DNA of 64,000 bases from Trichinella spiralis. Taxonomy: Eukaryota > Nematoda > Enoplea > Trichinellida > Trichinellidae. A program made the position numbers and the translations under genes. The notes under the pieces are model-generated. The model made no database searches, was not told the DNA's origin, and saw nothing but the letters and a program-made list of their open reading frames with translations. Below, piece by piece: positions 1-13,475 of this stretch (position 1 is the first letter of the stretch; each line of letters opens with the position of its first letter). The stretch lies in the NCBI GenBank assembly GCA_000181795.3, contig CM012954.1, forward strand, positions 15,149,530 to 15,213,529. The letters run 5' to 3'.

Positions 1-410
1 TCTGCATGTGTGCAGGAGGAGCCGTGTTGTGGCATAGTCAAAAGCAGAGAAGCGTTGCATTGTCAACAACGGAGGCAGAATATGTCGCTGCTAGTGAAGC
101 CGCTAAAGACATGATGTGGCTGATGACACTATTTGCTGAAGTCACAGAAGTGAAACAAAAGCCGATACTGTTTGTGGACAACATGGGAGCCGTCAAGCTC
201 TCCAAGAATCCAGAGTTCCACAAACGTTCGAAGCACATTGATGTGCGATTTCACTTCGTTCGTGAAAAATATAATGAGGGCAAAATCGACATCCAGCACA
301 TCGATAGTGAAAACCAGAAGGCCGACATATTGACGAAAGCTCTGCCAAAGACTCGTTTTCAAAATTTGCGTCAGCAATTAGGAATTGTTTCTGAGCACAT
401 GAATTGTTAG
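1..410 (+). mobile_element. Ty1/copia retrotransposon, C-terminal RNase H part of pol (truncated by window start)
   Basis: The open frame runs in from the left edge (frame of the ATG at 6) and ends at TAG 408-410. It reads as the RNase H end of a copia-type Gag-Pol polyprotein. Visible family motifs are the VLWHSQKQ segment, ALSTTEAEY with the acidic residue of the active site, the DN.GA segment, the HKRSKHIDVRFHFVRE block and the ADILTKALP block near the C-terminus. RNase H would remove RNA from the RNA-DNA hybrid during reverse transcription. The visible part has no internal stop or frameshift, so the copy may be young; integrase and reverse transcriptase lie outside the window, so intactness of the whole element cannot be judged. 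A polypurine tract and an LTR follow directly. Confidence 0.95.
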
Positions 411-416
411 AGGAAG

Positions 417-664
417 TGTTGATGAAAGGAACAATTCATGTTGAAACCTGATATTTAATATACTGTAGTAACGGATAGATGCATACATAGTCCGTGTGTG
501 TGTGTTTGCATATATACCTTGTGTTTTAATAAACTTTGTTCCGTCACTTTGTTTGTTGTGCTTCTTTGACTCCTTTCTCTAGCAACTGTGTTTGTGTCAT
601 TTGATCTTACATCTGTTGTCTCGATTTACGTGATAATACAGATCAAACTCAGCAAACCTCAACA
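417..664 (+). repeat. 3' LTR of the copia element
   Basis: Six bases after the pol stop a purine tract (AGAGGAAG, 409-416) is followed by TGTTG at 417; the inverted counterpart CAACA ends at 664, giving a 248 bp LTR with the usual TG...CA ends. An AATAAA signal lies at 528-533 with GT-rich sequence on both sides. The 5' LTR is outside the window, so LTR identity and the target-site duplication cannot be checked. The boundary is inferred from the terminal inverted repeat and the polypurine tract. Confidence 0.8.
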
Positions 665-1260
665 CATTCCAATGTGAATTTGAACTGATCATTGTGATGA
701 CGAAATTACTTCAAATTATTTTTGTTTTATGTTAATTTTTATCATAATCATGTAATTTTGCTTGATATGACAGTTATTCAAGTAGTGAACACTTTAAACA
801 AGAATTAATGTTATTGTCAATATGGATTGATAACTTGCTTGTCTATGTGCATACTGTAGAATTTGAAGTTAGTGGCTTCATGATATTCCGTACTTGTAGT
901 TTAGTGGGAGTGTTTTTTTTGGTTAAATTACATTTTTGTGAAATAATGGTATTGAAGGAATTATCGATTTTGATCGCTACAATCTGACAACAGTTTCTCG
1001 GATTAGATTGACTTTAATCAAAGTATATTATATTCAGTATCTATTATCGATCTGCGCGATATGTTTATTATTTCTAAGGTACTATGAAATATTCTACAAA
1101 ATTTAACATGTTACCAAAACTTGAAGATCTGAGATGATTTATACTTTATGTTGATTATAGGTAACATTCTTCCTTGATTATTATATATTATACAGTATCT
1201 TAGATATCACATTTTTTATTTGGCTTTATTTTATGTAGTTTTTTGGAAGGACTGAACAAA
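665..1260. other. Intergenic, upstream of RBM22
   Basis: This is AT-rich sequence between the LTR and the RBM22 start codon. It must hold the RBM22 promoter and 5' UTR. No open frame of note, RNA gene or repeat array was recognised. Confidence 0.5.
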
Positions 1261-3330
1261 ATGTCTATGTCTAAATCATCCAACACCTATAACCGTATGA
1301 ACTGGGAAGATGCAGTAAGTATTTAATTTATCAACGTGGCCATGAAAATTGAAACAAACCGTTATCTTTGTAATAATTTTTGTTTTTGGTAAATGTTGGT
1401 TGTTTTTTAATATAAAGTGATTATTATTTGTTGCTTTTATGTTGTTTCTGTAAAAATAAATGCATTTTTATGAAGTTATCGGTTAAATCTTTCTCACTTG
1501 TTTATTTCAGATAGTAAGGTATTAAGGATTTTTTGATTGTTATGACCTGGATAGCTGTAAAATATTATTAACTTTGTTTTCAGGAGTTTCCCATTTTATG
1601 TGAAACATGTCTTGGAAATAATCCTTATTTACGCATGGTAAGTGTTTATATAAAATTTAAGTGTTTAGACATTTTTTAAATTGAAATTTACGTTGGATAC
1701 TTTGTAAGTGTTTCGATTTGTTATTGTTTAAGATGAAAGAAAGATATGGAGGTGAATGCAAAATTTGCAATCGGCCTTTTACAATATTTCGCTGGTGTCC
1801 TGGACGTAATATGCGTTATAAAAGAACAGAAGTTTGTCAGACATGTTCAAAATTAAAGAATGTTTGTCAAACATGTCTACTTGATTTAGAATATGGTAAG
1901 AACATCTTGACTAATTATTTATTGTTTAAATGAAATTTATGTAGCGATTATTTTGTAACAGAATGTTTACAGATGTTGTTTTTGTTTTTTTAGGTTTGCC
2001 TGTTCAAGTTCGGGATTATGCACTTGGTGTCAAAGATGATATCCCTAAAACAGGTGCAAACAAAGATTTTTTCATTCAAGCAGCGCAACGTGAAATTGAT
2101 AAAAGTGATGGAACTACACTGGCTGGTCCTCTAGCAGAGTTAGTTGATCAGCGCCCAAACGAATTACTGAATAAATTAGCTCGAACAAATCCATATTATG
2201 ATCGTAATCGTCCTCACATTTGTTCCTTTTGGGTGAAAGGTGAATGCCGACGAGGTGAAGAGTGTCCTTACAGGTTAATTTGGTGCTTTATATATAAATA
2301 TAAATAAATAAATAAATAAATTTATTAATTTATTTTCTGTTTTAACTTATTATTATATTTGAAGACATGAAAAGCCAACCGATCCAGATGATCCGTTGTC
2401 GGTGCAAAATATAAGAGACCGATATTATGGGTCTAAAGATCCAGTAGCAGACAAACTGTTAAATAAGGCTAAAGCGTTGCCGGTTCTTAAGCCGCCCGAA
2501 GATAAAACAATAACGACGATTTATCTCGGAAATATTGGAGATGATAATGTGATAACTGAGGATGATATAAAGTTGGTGATAAAATTTATTGATTTATTTA
2601 CAAATGTTTTGATTTTTTAAATATAAATTTAGAAATTATTTTTATCAGTTTGGTGAAATTCGTAGTATTGTCATTCTGTCAGAGAAAGGATGTGGTTTTG
2701 TGCAGTTTACCACACGTGAGGCTGCCGAATTAGCAAGCGAGAAAACATTTGGTAAGCTGATGATTAAAGGCCGCCGAATAACTGTTCGCTGGGGTCGTCC
2801 ACAATCTCAGCAAAATGTCATTGGACAACTGGTAGAATCAGAACATCCTACCTACCAAGATGTACCTGGATTGCCAGGAAGTAGGTTTTGGCATGTGGTG
2901 TAAATTGTGAAATCTTCATTGTATGTTTATTTTACAGATATTCCGAATGTTGATTTTTTGGGTCCCAATCCTCCGGAGGATTTACCGCCGAAAAAAGCAA
3001 GAACGGATGCAGGCACAGCGCCTGGCTCTTCTCGATATCCGACACCGTCCTTCCACTTCCCTCCTCCATCTGTTATGCCCGGTAGGTGAATTACGCTTAC
3101 GTACGATATTATAATCAGTTTATGGAAATATTTTTCCAGCACCACCTCCTGGTTTGCAAATTCCTCCTCGTTTTGCGCCGCCGCCGCCATTGATTCACCA
3201 TCGTCCAGTTTTTCCGTTGAATGTCCCACGCTTGCGTCCACCAAGAGAACCGAAAATTCCCGACCGATTTCCCATTTATTATCCCAGTCAAGATCCATAT
3301 CATTTGGCATCGAAGGATTTGGGAGATTAA
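1261..3330 (+). CDS. RBM22: Pre-mRNA-splicing factor RBM22 (Slt11/Ecm2 family)
   Basis: Exons: 1261-1314, 1584-1637, 1733-1895, 1994-2273, 2365-2571, 2633-2880, 2938-3081, 3140-3330, giving 446 aa (human about 420). RBM22 is a nuclear spliceosome component that contacts U6 snRNA and the pre-mRNA in the activated complex. The N-terminal part has the SNTYNR.NWEDA start and a cysteine-rich zinc region ([39 protein letters not shown]). A CCCH finger follows ([21 protein letters not shown]), then DPDDPL, an RRM with RNP-like TIYLGNIG and GCGFVQF, and a proline-rich tail ending in IYYPSQDP. The exon 5/6 junction was set at 2571/2633 because it restores the RRM helix as [11 protein letters not shown]. 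An AATAAA lies at 3398-3403. Confidence 0.96.
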
Positions 3331-4093
3331 CATACTAAAAGAAAGCAGTTATTATGTATTAAAGTGTTGTTATTTTTGTTTCTTTTAAATTTTACTTAAT
3401 AAAATTTGAATATCATACAATATAGGGAATGGCTGCAGCTATTTCAAGAACAATGCTCTGTTACTAGTGTGAATGTTGATCAAACTGACGTACAGAAAAC
3501 AGTAAAGCTGATGAAGCAAAACTAAGGTGATGCGTTGACTGATTCCGCTTAGCTGTTAAAAAGTGCAACATTCTCTTTTTCTTCTAATGAATGATTCTAG
3601 TGGTGCCTTACCGTACACCAAAATTCTTTTCGCAAGTAATTTTACTTACTGTTCATTAATTACAGATACAATTGGCCATGTGGCGAGGTCGATATGAGTT
3701 TTATTCCTGTTCAGCAAAACACTTCTGTAAGTTCTTCTACAATTGTCTTATGGAATGGCTGCATTTTTTCCGATTCTTTTCACTGGTGTGTTTTAAAATT
3801 TGACATATTTCCTTGTATTTCAGAGATTGATGCTGCTCAATTGATTGTCTGATTATTTTTTCGTATCCAGCATCCAGTATGCTATAAAATGTCAATAGCA
3901 CAACTGTTCCGTGTTATCTTTTACTTGAATTGAACTTTCTTAAATACAGTTATAAAGTTATTATATAACAGAGGAGAAAAATAAAAAGACAATGATAAGT
4001 TGTTTATCAAATGATCAAAGTTATATTTCAAATAATTACAAGAAAAGCAGACGCTTTTTGAAATGTTATTTGATAAGAGAAAATGGAAAATTA
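3331..4093. other. Convergent intergenic region RBM22/glutaminase
   Basis: It holds the RBM22 polyadenylation signal and then AT-rich sequence. Two short exon-like stretches occur (3427-3523, and 3667-3730 flanked by AG and GTAAGT) but neither can be tied to a gene. Nothing else was recognised. Confidence 0.45.
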
Positions 4094-7000
4094 TTATTTT
4101 TCATTCAACTCCTCAGAAAATATTGTCGAAGAATGCATATTGTTGACCCAGTTTTCCAAATATTTCACACAATTTGCATGGCCAAACTGTTTCGCATTGT
4201 CCAACGGCGTATTTCCCCAGCTGCAAATTAATTTATTCAAATATTTCGCAAATGAGGGGGGGGGGAGCGGAGGTACGAGAGAAGTATAATATAAAATCTG
4301 ATTTACCGATCGATTGGTTCCGCATCGACTTTGCAACGTTCCAACAAAAAAGCGACCACTTCCAAATGGCCCCCTGATGCGGCAAGGTGCAACGGAGTAC
4401 GACCATCGTAATCGGCAAAAGTCAAGCACACTCCTTGCAAAACATACCTGAAAGGAAAATGAAAACCATTTCAAATTATTCAAATTTTAGAAATTAATCA
4501 GCTTGTGCTGTGTAAACTTTTTGATTAATTCCAAATTCCCTCTGGCCGCTGCAAACATGGAATGTTGCTGATAAAGCGAACCAGGTTCGACTGGCTTACG
4601 ACGTGGGTCAATTTTTTCCGAATCTCCATGCACAAGACTGTCGTAGTTGTGAAAATTGAAAGTTTCGACCAATGTCTAAAAAGCATCCTCTCAACAATAC
4701 AAAAATTACATTAAAAATTATAAATAAAAAAATGATTAGTTCTTATTATTATTAGAAATTGGTTTTTGAAATTCACTTTTGCAAATTGAACTCCACGAAC
4801 AGTGTTGCCCAGTCTGTCGAGTCGTGGAGAAAAGATTGCAAAGCCCATCACATTAGGAATTACAAGAATCATTGATCCGCTGACACCGGATTTTGCCGGC
4901 AAACCAACCTGAAAATTTGATATGAAAAAAAATATTTTCTTCAAAATAACAAAAACAAATAATTAATTAATTTTCTGAATACTTTGAACGCAAACTGGCC
5001 TGAATAATCGTACATGCCGCAGCTGAACATCAGCGAAAGCACGTCACGAACTGAACGATTTTCTAAAACTTTTTCTCCTGTAATTGGACAAACGCCTCCA
5101 TTAGCCAAAGTTGCAGCCATCACTGATGCAGACTGACAAGTCGCTTCGACAGAGCACAGCTGAAGAATAATAATTCATAATTAATAACAGCAAAACAACT
5201 CTCTTTTCAGAATTTGTTCATGTGCATCATCTCAACCACCAACCCAACTTCGTATATTACAAAAATCTGTTGCTTCCAATTTCAAACTTTTATCTTAATC
5301 AACATTTTTTGCATATTAAATGCATAAATAAGCAGTGGATTACAATTAGATAAAGCAATGAAAAAGATGCTTATTTAAATTCTGATTCGACGCGATAAGC
5401 CAACTTTACCTGGAAGTAAAGATCCAGAGTGTCGTTCAAATTTACGCCAGCTGGAAAGCACTGAAAAACAAACAAACAAGCATTTAATTATCAATCGTCT
5501 AATTGTAAAAATTAATCGCATAACCTTGTGTTCTCGCATGTAATAAGCTAGTGCAAAATTTCGGTCCGCTGTCTCACGTTCTGAAAGAAACCTGAAAAAA
5601 AAGATTTACAGAAAAATAATAAATTCACAGAAAATAACAAGTTCATTTAAATAAATTCCAATTAATTTCTCGTGCAAATCTAGATTGAGAAACATGACAA
5701 AAATTATAAAAAAAAATAGAAGCATAAACACTATGCTATAGCGAAACAATAAAATTACATCTGCTCGTACGTCGTGTTACTGAAACCGATAAATTCATAA
5801 CCAGCAAGTTTCTTATACATATTAATCATAAATTCAAAACGATCTGCCAAGTTTTCATTGTTCTAAAAGGAAAATATTCCAATTACAACATGTAAGGGTT
5901 GGAACATACGAACGTAAACAATACCTTTATAAGTGATGCAATAATAATTGCTCCAGCATTGATCATCGGATTGTGCGGTCGATCTAAGTTCAAATGTGCA
6001 ATATACTGTCATTTGTTTAAGAAAAAAATCAACAATAAAATAATCTCACTGTTGTGATCAAGACAAATTTCGTTAAACAAACGCCCGGATGGTTCTTGGC
6101 CGACATATTTGTGAACAACCTCATCGCCAACATTGTCCAGTACAATTCCATAAGAGAACGCTTTGCTAATCGACTGGAGACACCAACGTACTTGCGAATC
6201 GCCCCATGAACGTCTAAATTGAGGAAATTTGAAAACAAAAAATTACAAACGCTTTCTACATTACAATATATACCTCTGACCATCGACAGTACAAACCGCC
6301 ATGCCCCAATTGTCCGGATCCACACGAGCAAGCTGTGGAATGTAAGTGGCTACCTGTAAAAATGATTCAATTATTCAAAAATTATTATTGCATTATTCCA
6401 AACAATTGATGCACATTTCCAAGTGTACAGTCGCTCAAACTGCGAAATATTTCTTCAATGCGTGAACAAAAGCCTTCCCAATTTGGAATGACAAATTCAT
6501 TCCTGAGCGCTCGAATGATCAATAAAATATCCTCTGAGATGCAACTAAATAAAACAATAAAATTAAAAAATTAATAATTTATAAATACAAATAGTCATCT
6601 ACGAAGTGAATGTCTTTTTATCTAGCAGAAGATTGTGCGATTCAATCGTATCTTCTTGTACCAATTCTTGATGAGCTACATGTAACTTTGTCAACATGCG
6701 TTGAAGACGTGGATCAGATTTTTGAAGTCCAGCATGACGAAGAGCCTGTAAGTAAAATTAAATATATATTAAATAAATATATATATATATATAAAGCTTA
6801 CCGCAAGAAATTTCGGCACTGATACCAAACCATCGGAATTCTTATACAGCTCAAAAATCGACTCTTCAATCGAATGAAGAATAGCAGGATTATTTAGTGC
6901 TTTGCTGTTATCATATGGAAAGCTGAAAACAAAATATCTTTAACTTGTGGATATGAACAGAATCTTGCAACAATGCAATAATAATTAAAAAAATTAAATA

Positions 7001-8817
7001 ACAATGTATATTTTCAAAATCTTATAAATACTGTTTAAAATGACCCTAAAAATATGAAAATAACAGTTTATTTGATATTCCATTACGTAATGTTTATTGA
7101 CATAATTTGAAAAGAAATATCTTAAACAATCAAATACAGCTTGATATTATTTTTTTATTGATTTCGTGAACAACGCTGACAAATTATTAATAAATATAGA
7201 AAGCTTAATTGGTAGAGTAATAATGATCGCTTGAGAGCATTCAATTTAAAATTTTCGTGAAATACAGTAATTGAAACGCTTCTCTTAATTTTCATTAACT
7301 CCCTATAAACAGAAACATATTTTCGCAGTAAATGCTTCATTGCATTATACTGTATTAAAATAAAGTAAATAAAAACTGTAAATGAAATTTCAAAAGCAGA
7401 CGCAAGATCGATTTTTCATGCGTGACTGTTATTTGAAATATGTCAATGGCACTAATATGAAAAGCTATTCTCGCAAAAACCATTAGTAGAATAAACAAAT
7501 TAAATGCGCTAAACTACTTTAACAAGTGTTTACTTTTAAATTCTATTTCCAAAAAGTCTACATAAAAGTAAATAATTGTGACCAACCAAAGTGCCGCAAA
7601 CAAGCACAACATCACTCACATTCGATTACAGACAATTTCACCGTTATTCACAGTAAACATTCACTTATAATAAACAATTCAAAATTAATTGTTCTTTTCA
7701 TTCAGCCTACTTAATATTCAATAATAATAATAAACTGAATTCTATTATAAATATTAGTATTTTTCATTTATTCCCATCATCATCATTATAAACAGTGCTA
7801 ATGCAATCACAAAGTAGAAATTAACTTACACATAGCCATTCATATGATTACAGTTGCCCTTGTTCGGATCCATCACTAATTTGATGCAACTTTTAAACTT
7901 CAAATTCTGACAATACTTAAATCACTAAAATTGCTCAACAATGGGTGTTAATAGAGTTTAAATTAAGCGCACTTAAATAATTTTAATTTAAAACATTTCA
8001 ACTTTAAATTAAAAAAATATATCTGAAATTCGATCAACATGTACTCAATTGAAAATCAATTAACTTTTATTGTTTAATTTGCTAATATTAAATGATAACA
8101 TAATCTAAAGAGTGAACACAAATTATAAAAACATTATTCATGCATTCACTATCCTCTTGTCAATGGTAAAAAATCTCAATTGCAGCAAAAATATTAATTT
8201 TTAAGTGGAAATCATAATGAATCAATGTTTTCTTCTTTTATGCATAACAAATAAATAAACAATCTGTTACCTCCAATACTGTTATGGCACATGCTTATTT
8301 ATTTATTTATTTATTTCACCTGGAAGAAAGATAATCAAAAAAATTCCTAATCTGAATACAAAGAAAAGTTAAGTTTCCACTTTCACCACCGTTTTATACA
8401 ACACTTTCAGCTGCGCTTTAGAATAATTCTATAATTCTGCTATTAGTCGTGAATAATAGAGAAAAAAATTATTTAATTACCTTAATTCAATAATTTTATT
8501 CAAATCCTATAAGTTGAAATTGAAAGCAGTTCAATAAAAAAAAATCAATCCCAAAAGCGCTTTCAGACATTCCAACACCGTCACCGTGATGGGCACAAAA
8601 CTATAATTTTCCGAGTTGTGCTGTATACAACATCTTATACAGTTTTTTAAATTCAAATTTAAAAACTCTTCATTTTAATAATTAAACAGCGAAATTGTGT
8701 TTTTTTGAAAATAAAAGAGCGCTGGCTAACTGCAACTCACCTGAGACGTCGTCCAAATAACGCATGAAAATCCGAAGCCGAACAGTGACAATCAAAAGCA
8801 GAATCAAATGACGACAT
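4094..8817 (-). CDS. GLS: Glutaminase, kidney type, mitochondrial family
   Basis: Exons from 5': 8741-8817, 6802-6922, 6603-6745, 6415-6544, 6274-6353, 6050-6213, 5925-5983, 5759-5862, 5525-5591, 5410-5460, 4983-5159, 4777-4908, 4518-4675, 4307-4447, 4094-4220 (576 aa). The enzyme hydrolyses glutamine to glutamate and ammonia. The helical N-terminal part is followed by the beta-lactamase-like core with the Ser-x-x-Lys motif at S197-I-S-K200, [40 protein letters not shown] and [11 protein letters not shown]. Two ankyrin repeats ([35 protein letters not shown]) end the protein. This first exon lacks an obvious mitochondrial presequence; two alternative first exons are listed separately. A run of G occurs in the last intron near 4256-4265. 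Confidence 0.95.
7830..7873 (-). CDS. Alternative first coding exon of glutaminase (exon 1b)
   Basis: An ATG at 7871-7873 opens 14 codons plus two bases ([14 protein letters not shown]) and ends at a GTAAGT donor. The phase is the same as that of exon 1a, so it can splice to the common exon 6802-6922 in frame. It cannot be an internal exon after 1a, because entering at the nearby acceptor gives a stop in the second codon. An alternative promoter inside intron 1 is the simplest reading; no transcript evidence is available here. Confidence 0.5.
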
Positions 8818-11529
8818 TATTATCCTCCAGATGTAAAGAAATAAAGAAATTATTTGTTAATAAATTAATAATCTTTTCTTTTGGTTCTTATTTTTGCAAA
8901 ATTTGCTACACAAACACCTGATATACGGTGTACAGAAGGTAATGGTGATCGACAACAATAAATATGAAGATGGAACGTTTCAAATGAGGCGGCACTTTAT
9001 AATTTCAATGGAAGCATTCGGCCCAGTGAAAGGGCTTTTCGGGTTGGCAATTATTCAAACTGACACAAGCCAGCCACGCCCCAATGAGTCTGTCAGTTTC
9101 AAACTTCTTCCACTGGTAATGGCACAACTAACATTAAATGTCACGGAAAACATCAATTCAATTCAGAGTTCAATTCTGCTCTTTGTAATAATGAATATAC
9201 CACTCTTGAATCCAATTGCATGTTCGAGCTTATTATTTTTTGTTTTTTATTTTTGTTCTTATAAGGGAAAATTCTCTCATAATTGTTGTATTATTTTTTA
9301 ATTTTCTCTCCTTTTCCCTTTCCAACTGCAGGTAATTCTCACTCTGCAGTACTTATTGATCAAAAATTTGCTCCTTGTTATTGACTAAAGTTATTCTGAA
9401 ATAGCTGTATACAACCTGTCGCGCATTTCATTTCAATTTCATTTCTACATCTCCTTCAGCTAAAACGGAAATTGAAGCGATTTTCCCTCCGCAATACACC
9501 GTTGGACATAAACAAGCACAAACAGCCTCTACATACTGCAAATTATTACATAAATTTGTGCATCACCCATTATTTAAATGTTTGCATCGGTGGAAATGAT
9601 AATCATGATTGATATGCCATTAATGTGCATCAATGAACGTTTTAAGTATGTCAAAATGCTTTTACATCAAAGTATGAATTATATTCCTAAATTCTGCTAT
9701 TTCAAATAATCATTCATATTTCAAAATTTTTCTCATTTTAAAATAACCAATTCTAATAAAATTTTACAAAACAAAAATATTGCCCAACAAATAGCAAAAT
9801 ATTAAATAATTAAGCGACGTTAATTAAATAATTAAATAAAATACAATTAAGCGCAACGTAAAAGAAATCTATAAAAATATTAATGTAGTTCAAAAAACCA
9901 ACCGCAGGCATACTATTCAAAAATTGAAAAAAATGCAATGAAAAACAAGTAAACAACATACTTACCCTTTTATTTCTTGCTTCATCGCGGCGGCAAACGC
10001 GGCATTAGCACTTGATTAATCGGAGCAACAACTCGTCAAAGCTCAGATGAAGTTTCAGACATTCTTCCAAAGTTCCAGCACATGAACTTTGAAGAAAACA
10101 ATTCAGTGAAATTCAAAATGCATATATGTCATCTTGTAATTTTATGCTGGCCTGGAAACTATCTCTCATAAAATACGCACTTTCTTGGCCTTGATCTTCA
10201 TAACATTCAAGTTTTGACCATAACCGTTATTTTATAAAATTGAATAAAAGTCATCATTGAAATCAATGAATCCTTTATATCATATTATAATTCGGCATCG
10301 GATTATCAGAGAAGTGCTTTTTTCATCGGAATACGTCATCTAAGATAATTCACCAAGCAAACATTTAAACAATTTTCATAATGACGAAAAGTATCATCTT
10401 ATTCCATGATCCAAAGATTTAACAAAAGAAAAAAAAATAATTTATATGTAATGTAAACTTCATTTACTTTTATAAAGCATTTTTCAATGACAATGAAAAT
10501 AACATGCCAATCTTTGTCAACAAATTATATACAAGACAATGAACAAAATTACAATTAAAATGTCTTTAATTATAGATATTTACTAATGCAAAAGGAACTG
10601 TTTTACAAAGCGAACAGCAATAAGCTAAAACGTTAATTTATTAATGTAATTAAAATAATCTAAAAATGATGTTATTGTTTGAAAAGCAGCCGAATGTTAT
10701 AGTAAATATTTACAACTGATGTAACACATATTTCAAAAAATTGTAACTTTTACAGTTGTAAGATATACAAAAACTTTTTAAAACAGTGACAGAAATACGT
10801 ACAGTGACAGTGTGGCAGAACAATTTTACTTGATTATCGCTATTTATTTGACCTAATTATCAGACCGTATTAAAAGCATTTAAGGCAATATTCTAAAATT
10901 ACAAATGCTCTAAAACGTCAACAATATTTTGTTTTCGAATTCAATTACATTATGAATATAATATATAATAAAATTAGTTGATTAATAATTTAAAAAATCA
11001 AATTAAACAAATACATTAATGCAACTCCTTCAAGTAAACGTCGCATGATAGATTATATCGTTATGGATTTAATTCTAGGTGAGGCATCGATTATTATTAG
11101 CAGCTGTGATGTACAGTCTTTGCAATATATTTCGAGGTGTCTGTATATTTGAAATGAAATATTTATAATAATGTATGCAGAAAATATTTAGTTTGTAAAA
11201 ATATGCTTTAATATGTTTAAAAATGATAAGTAAAATAATATTATGATTTGTGTGCAAAGCATTATGCAATGATGGCAAATGATATTTCAATCATTATAAA
11301 TTCAGAATACTAATAAAATTATGCAAAACATTTAGTTTAAATTTTTATAAAGTCATTTATTCTATCATTTTTAGTGTCATTTTATTTAATATTGTTAATT
11401 TTGTTTTGATGATTCCAGATGAAAAATTTAAGTATATTCAGGTACAAAATGTAAATCTACAGTAAGTCGTTGCTTACTCTTATTTTTAGTATGTAGGTTT
11501 GCTTATTTGAGCGGAGGTCTCGTTCAGTC
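8818..11529. other. Long divergent intergenic region glutaminase/PP2A
   Basis: About 2.7 kb of AT-rich sequence between two divergently transcribed genes. Apart from the possible glutaminase exon 1c, only short open frames without family resemblance are present (for example near 8894-9301). Promoters of both genes must lie here. No repeats or RNA genes were recognised. Confidence 0.45.
9966..9985 (-). CDS. Possible third first exon of glutaminase (exon 1c)
   Basis: An ATG at 9983-9985 gives six codons plus two bases (MKQEIK) and a GTAAGT donor, again in phase 2 and so compatible with the shared exon 2 at 6802-6922. It is embedded in a locally GC-richer patch (9980-10010) in otherwise AT-rich DNA. 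Its short length makes chance agreement possible. Confidence 0.35.
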
Positions 11530-13122
<1,593 letters not shown>

Positions 13123-13475
13123 AAAGAAAAATGCTATTATCAACAATATCACGTGGAAATCATCAGTATTTTTATATTTGAATAATTGCGGATATATATA
13201 TATCTGTTTTTTAATGCGAATGAAGTCAGTCGTGAGGCTTCTTTAATTTAGTTGCATTTATTTGGTTTATCAGTTGATTGACATTAGTAAAATAATTTTA
13301 AATAAACAACGTAAGCTTTTTTATTGACCACTCTTTAATGGGTTGTTCAAATTACCTACACAGAATATTTTCATTGAATGGACGTTGATTGAAATTTTTT
13401 GCTCAGTACTTTTTAAAGTGCCATCTGTTTTCAGCAATCATTGTAGAAAAAATATTCCGATTCACTGTGCAGAGG
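13123..13475. other. Short gap between PP2A and MOB1
   Basis: 353 bp between two genes on the same strand. It contains the PP2A AATAAA (13301-13306) and a TTTTCAG 3' splice site about 40 nt before the MOB1 ATG, which may accept either a 5' UTR exon or a spliced leader. Confidence 0.5.

Noticed and set aside
2572-2648. RBM22 intron from 2576 to 2648 joining DDIKL directly to FGEIRS
   Set aside because: It deletes the first helix of the RRM. Using the donor at 2572 and acceptor at 2632 gives [11 protein letters not shown], which agrees with the family and keeps the frame.
3427-3730. Two exon-like stretches between RBM22 and glutaminase (one ending in TAA at 3523, one flanked by AG and GTAAGT at 3667-3730)
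   Set aside because: No frame joins them through the visible splice sites and neither resembles a known protein; they also follow the RBM22 polyadenylation signal.
4583-4600. GGTTCGA motif reminiscent of a tRNA T-loop within the glutaminase gene
   Set aside because: It lies in a coding exon, and no acceptor stem, D arm or anticodon arm can be formed around it.
8894-9301. 135-codon open frame on the plus strand
   Set aside because: It lacks an ATG start, has no family resemblance and ends in low-complexity Phe/Tyr/Ser sequence; it is probably chance within the glutaminase upstream region.
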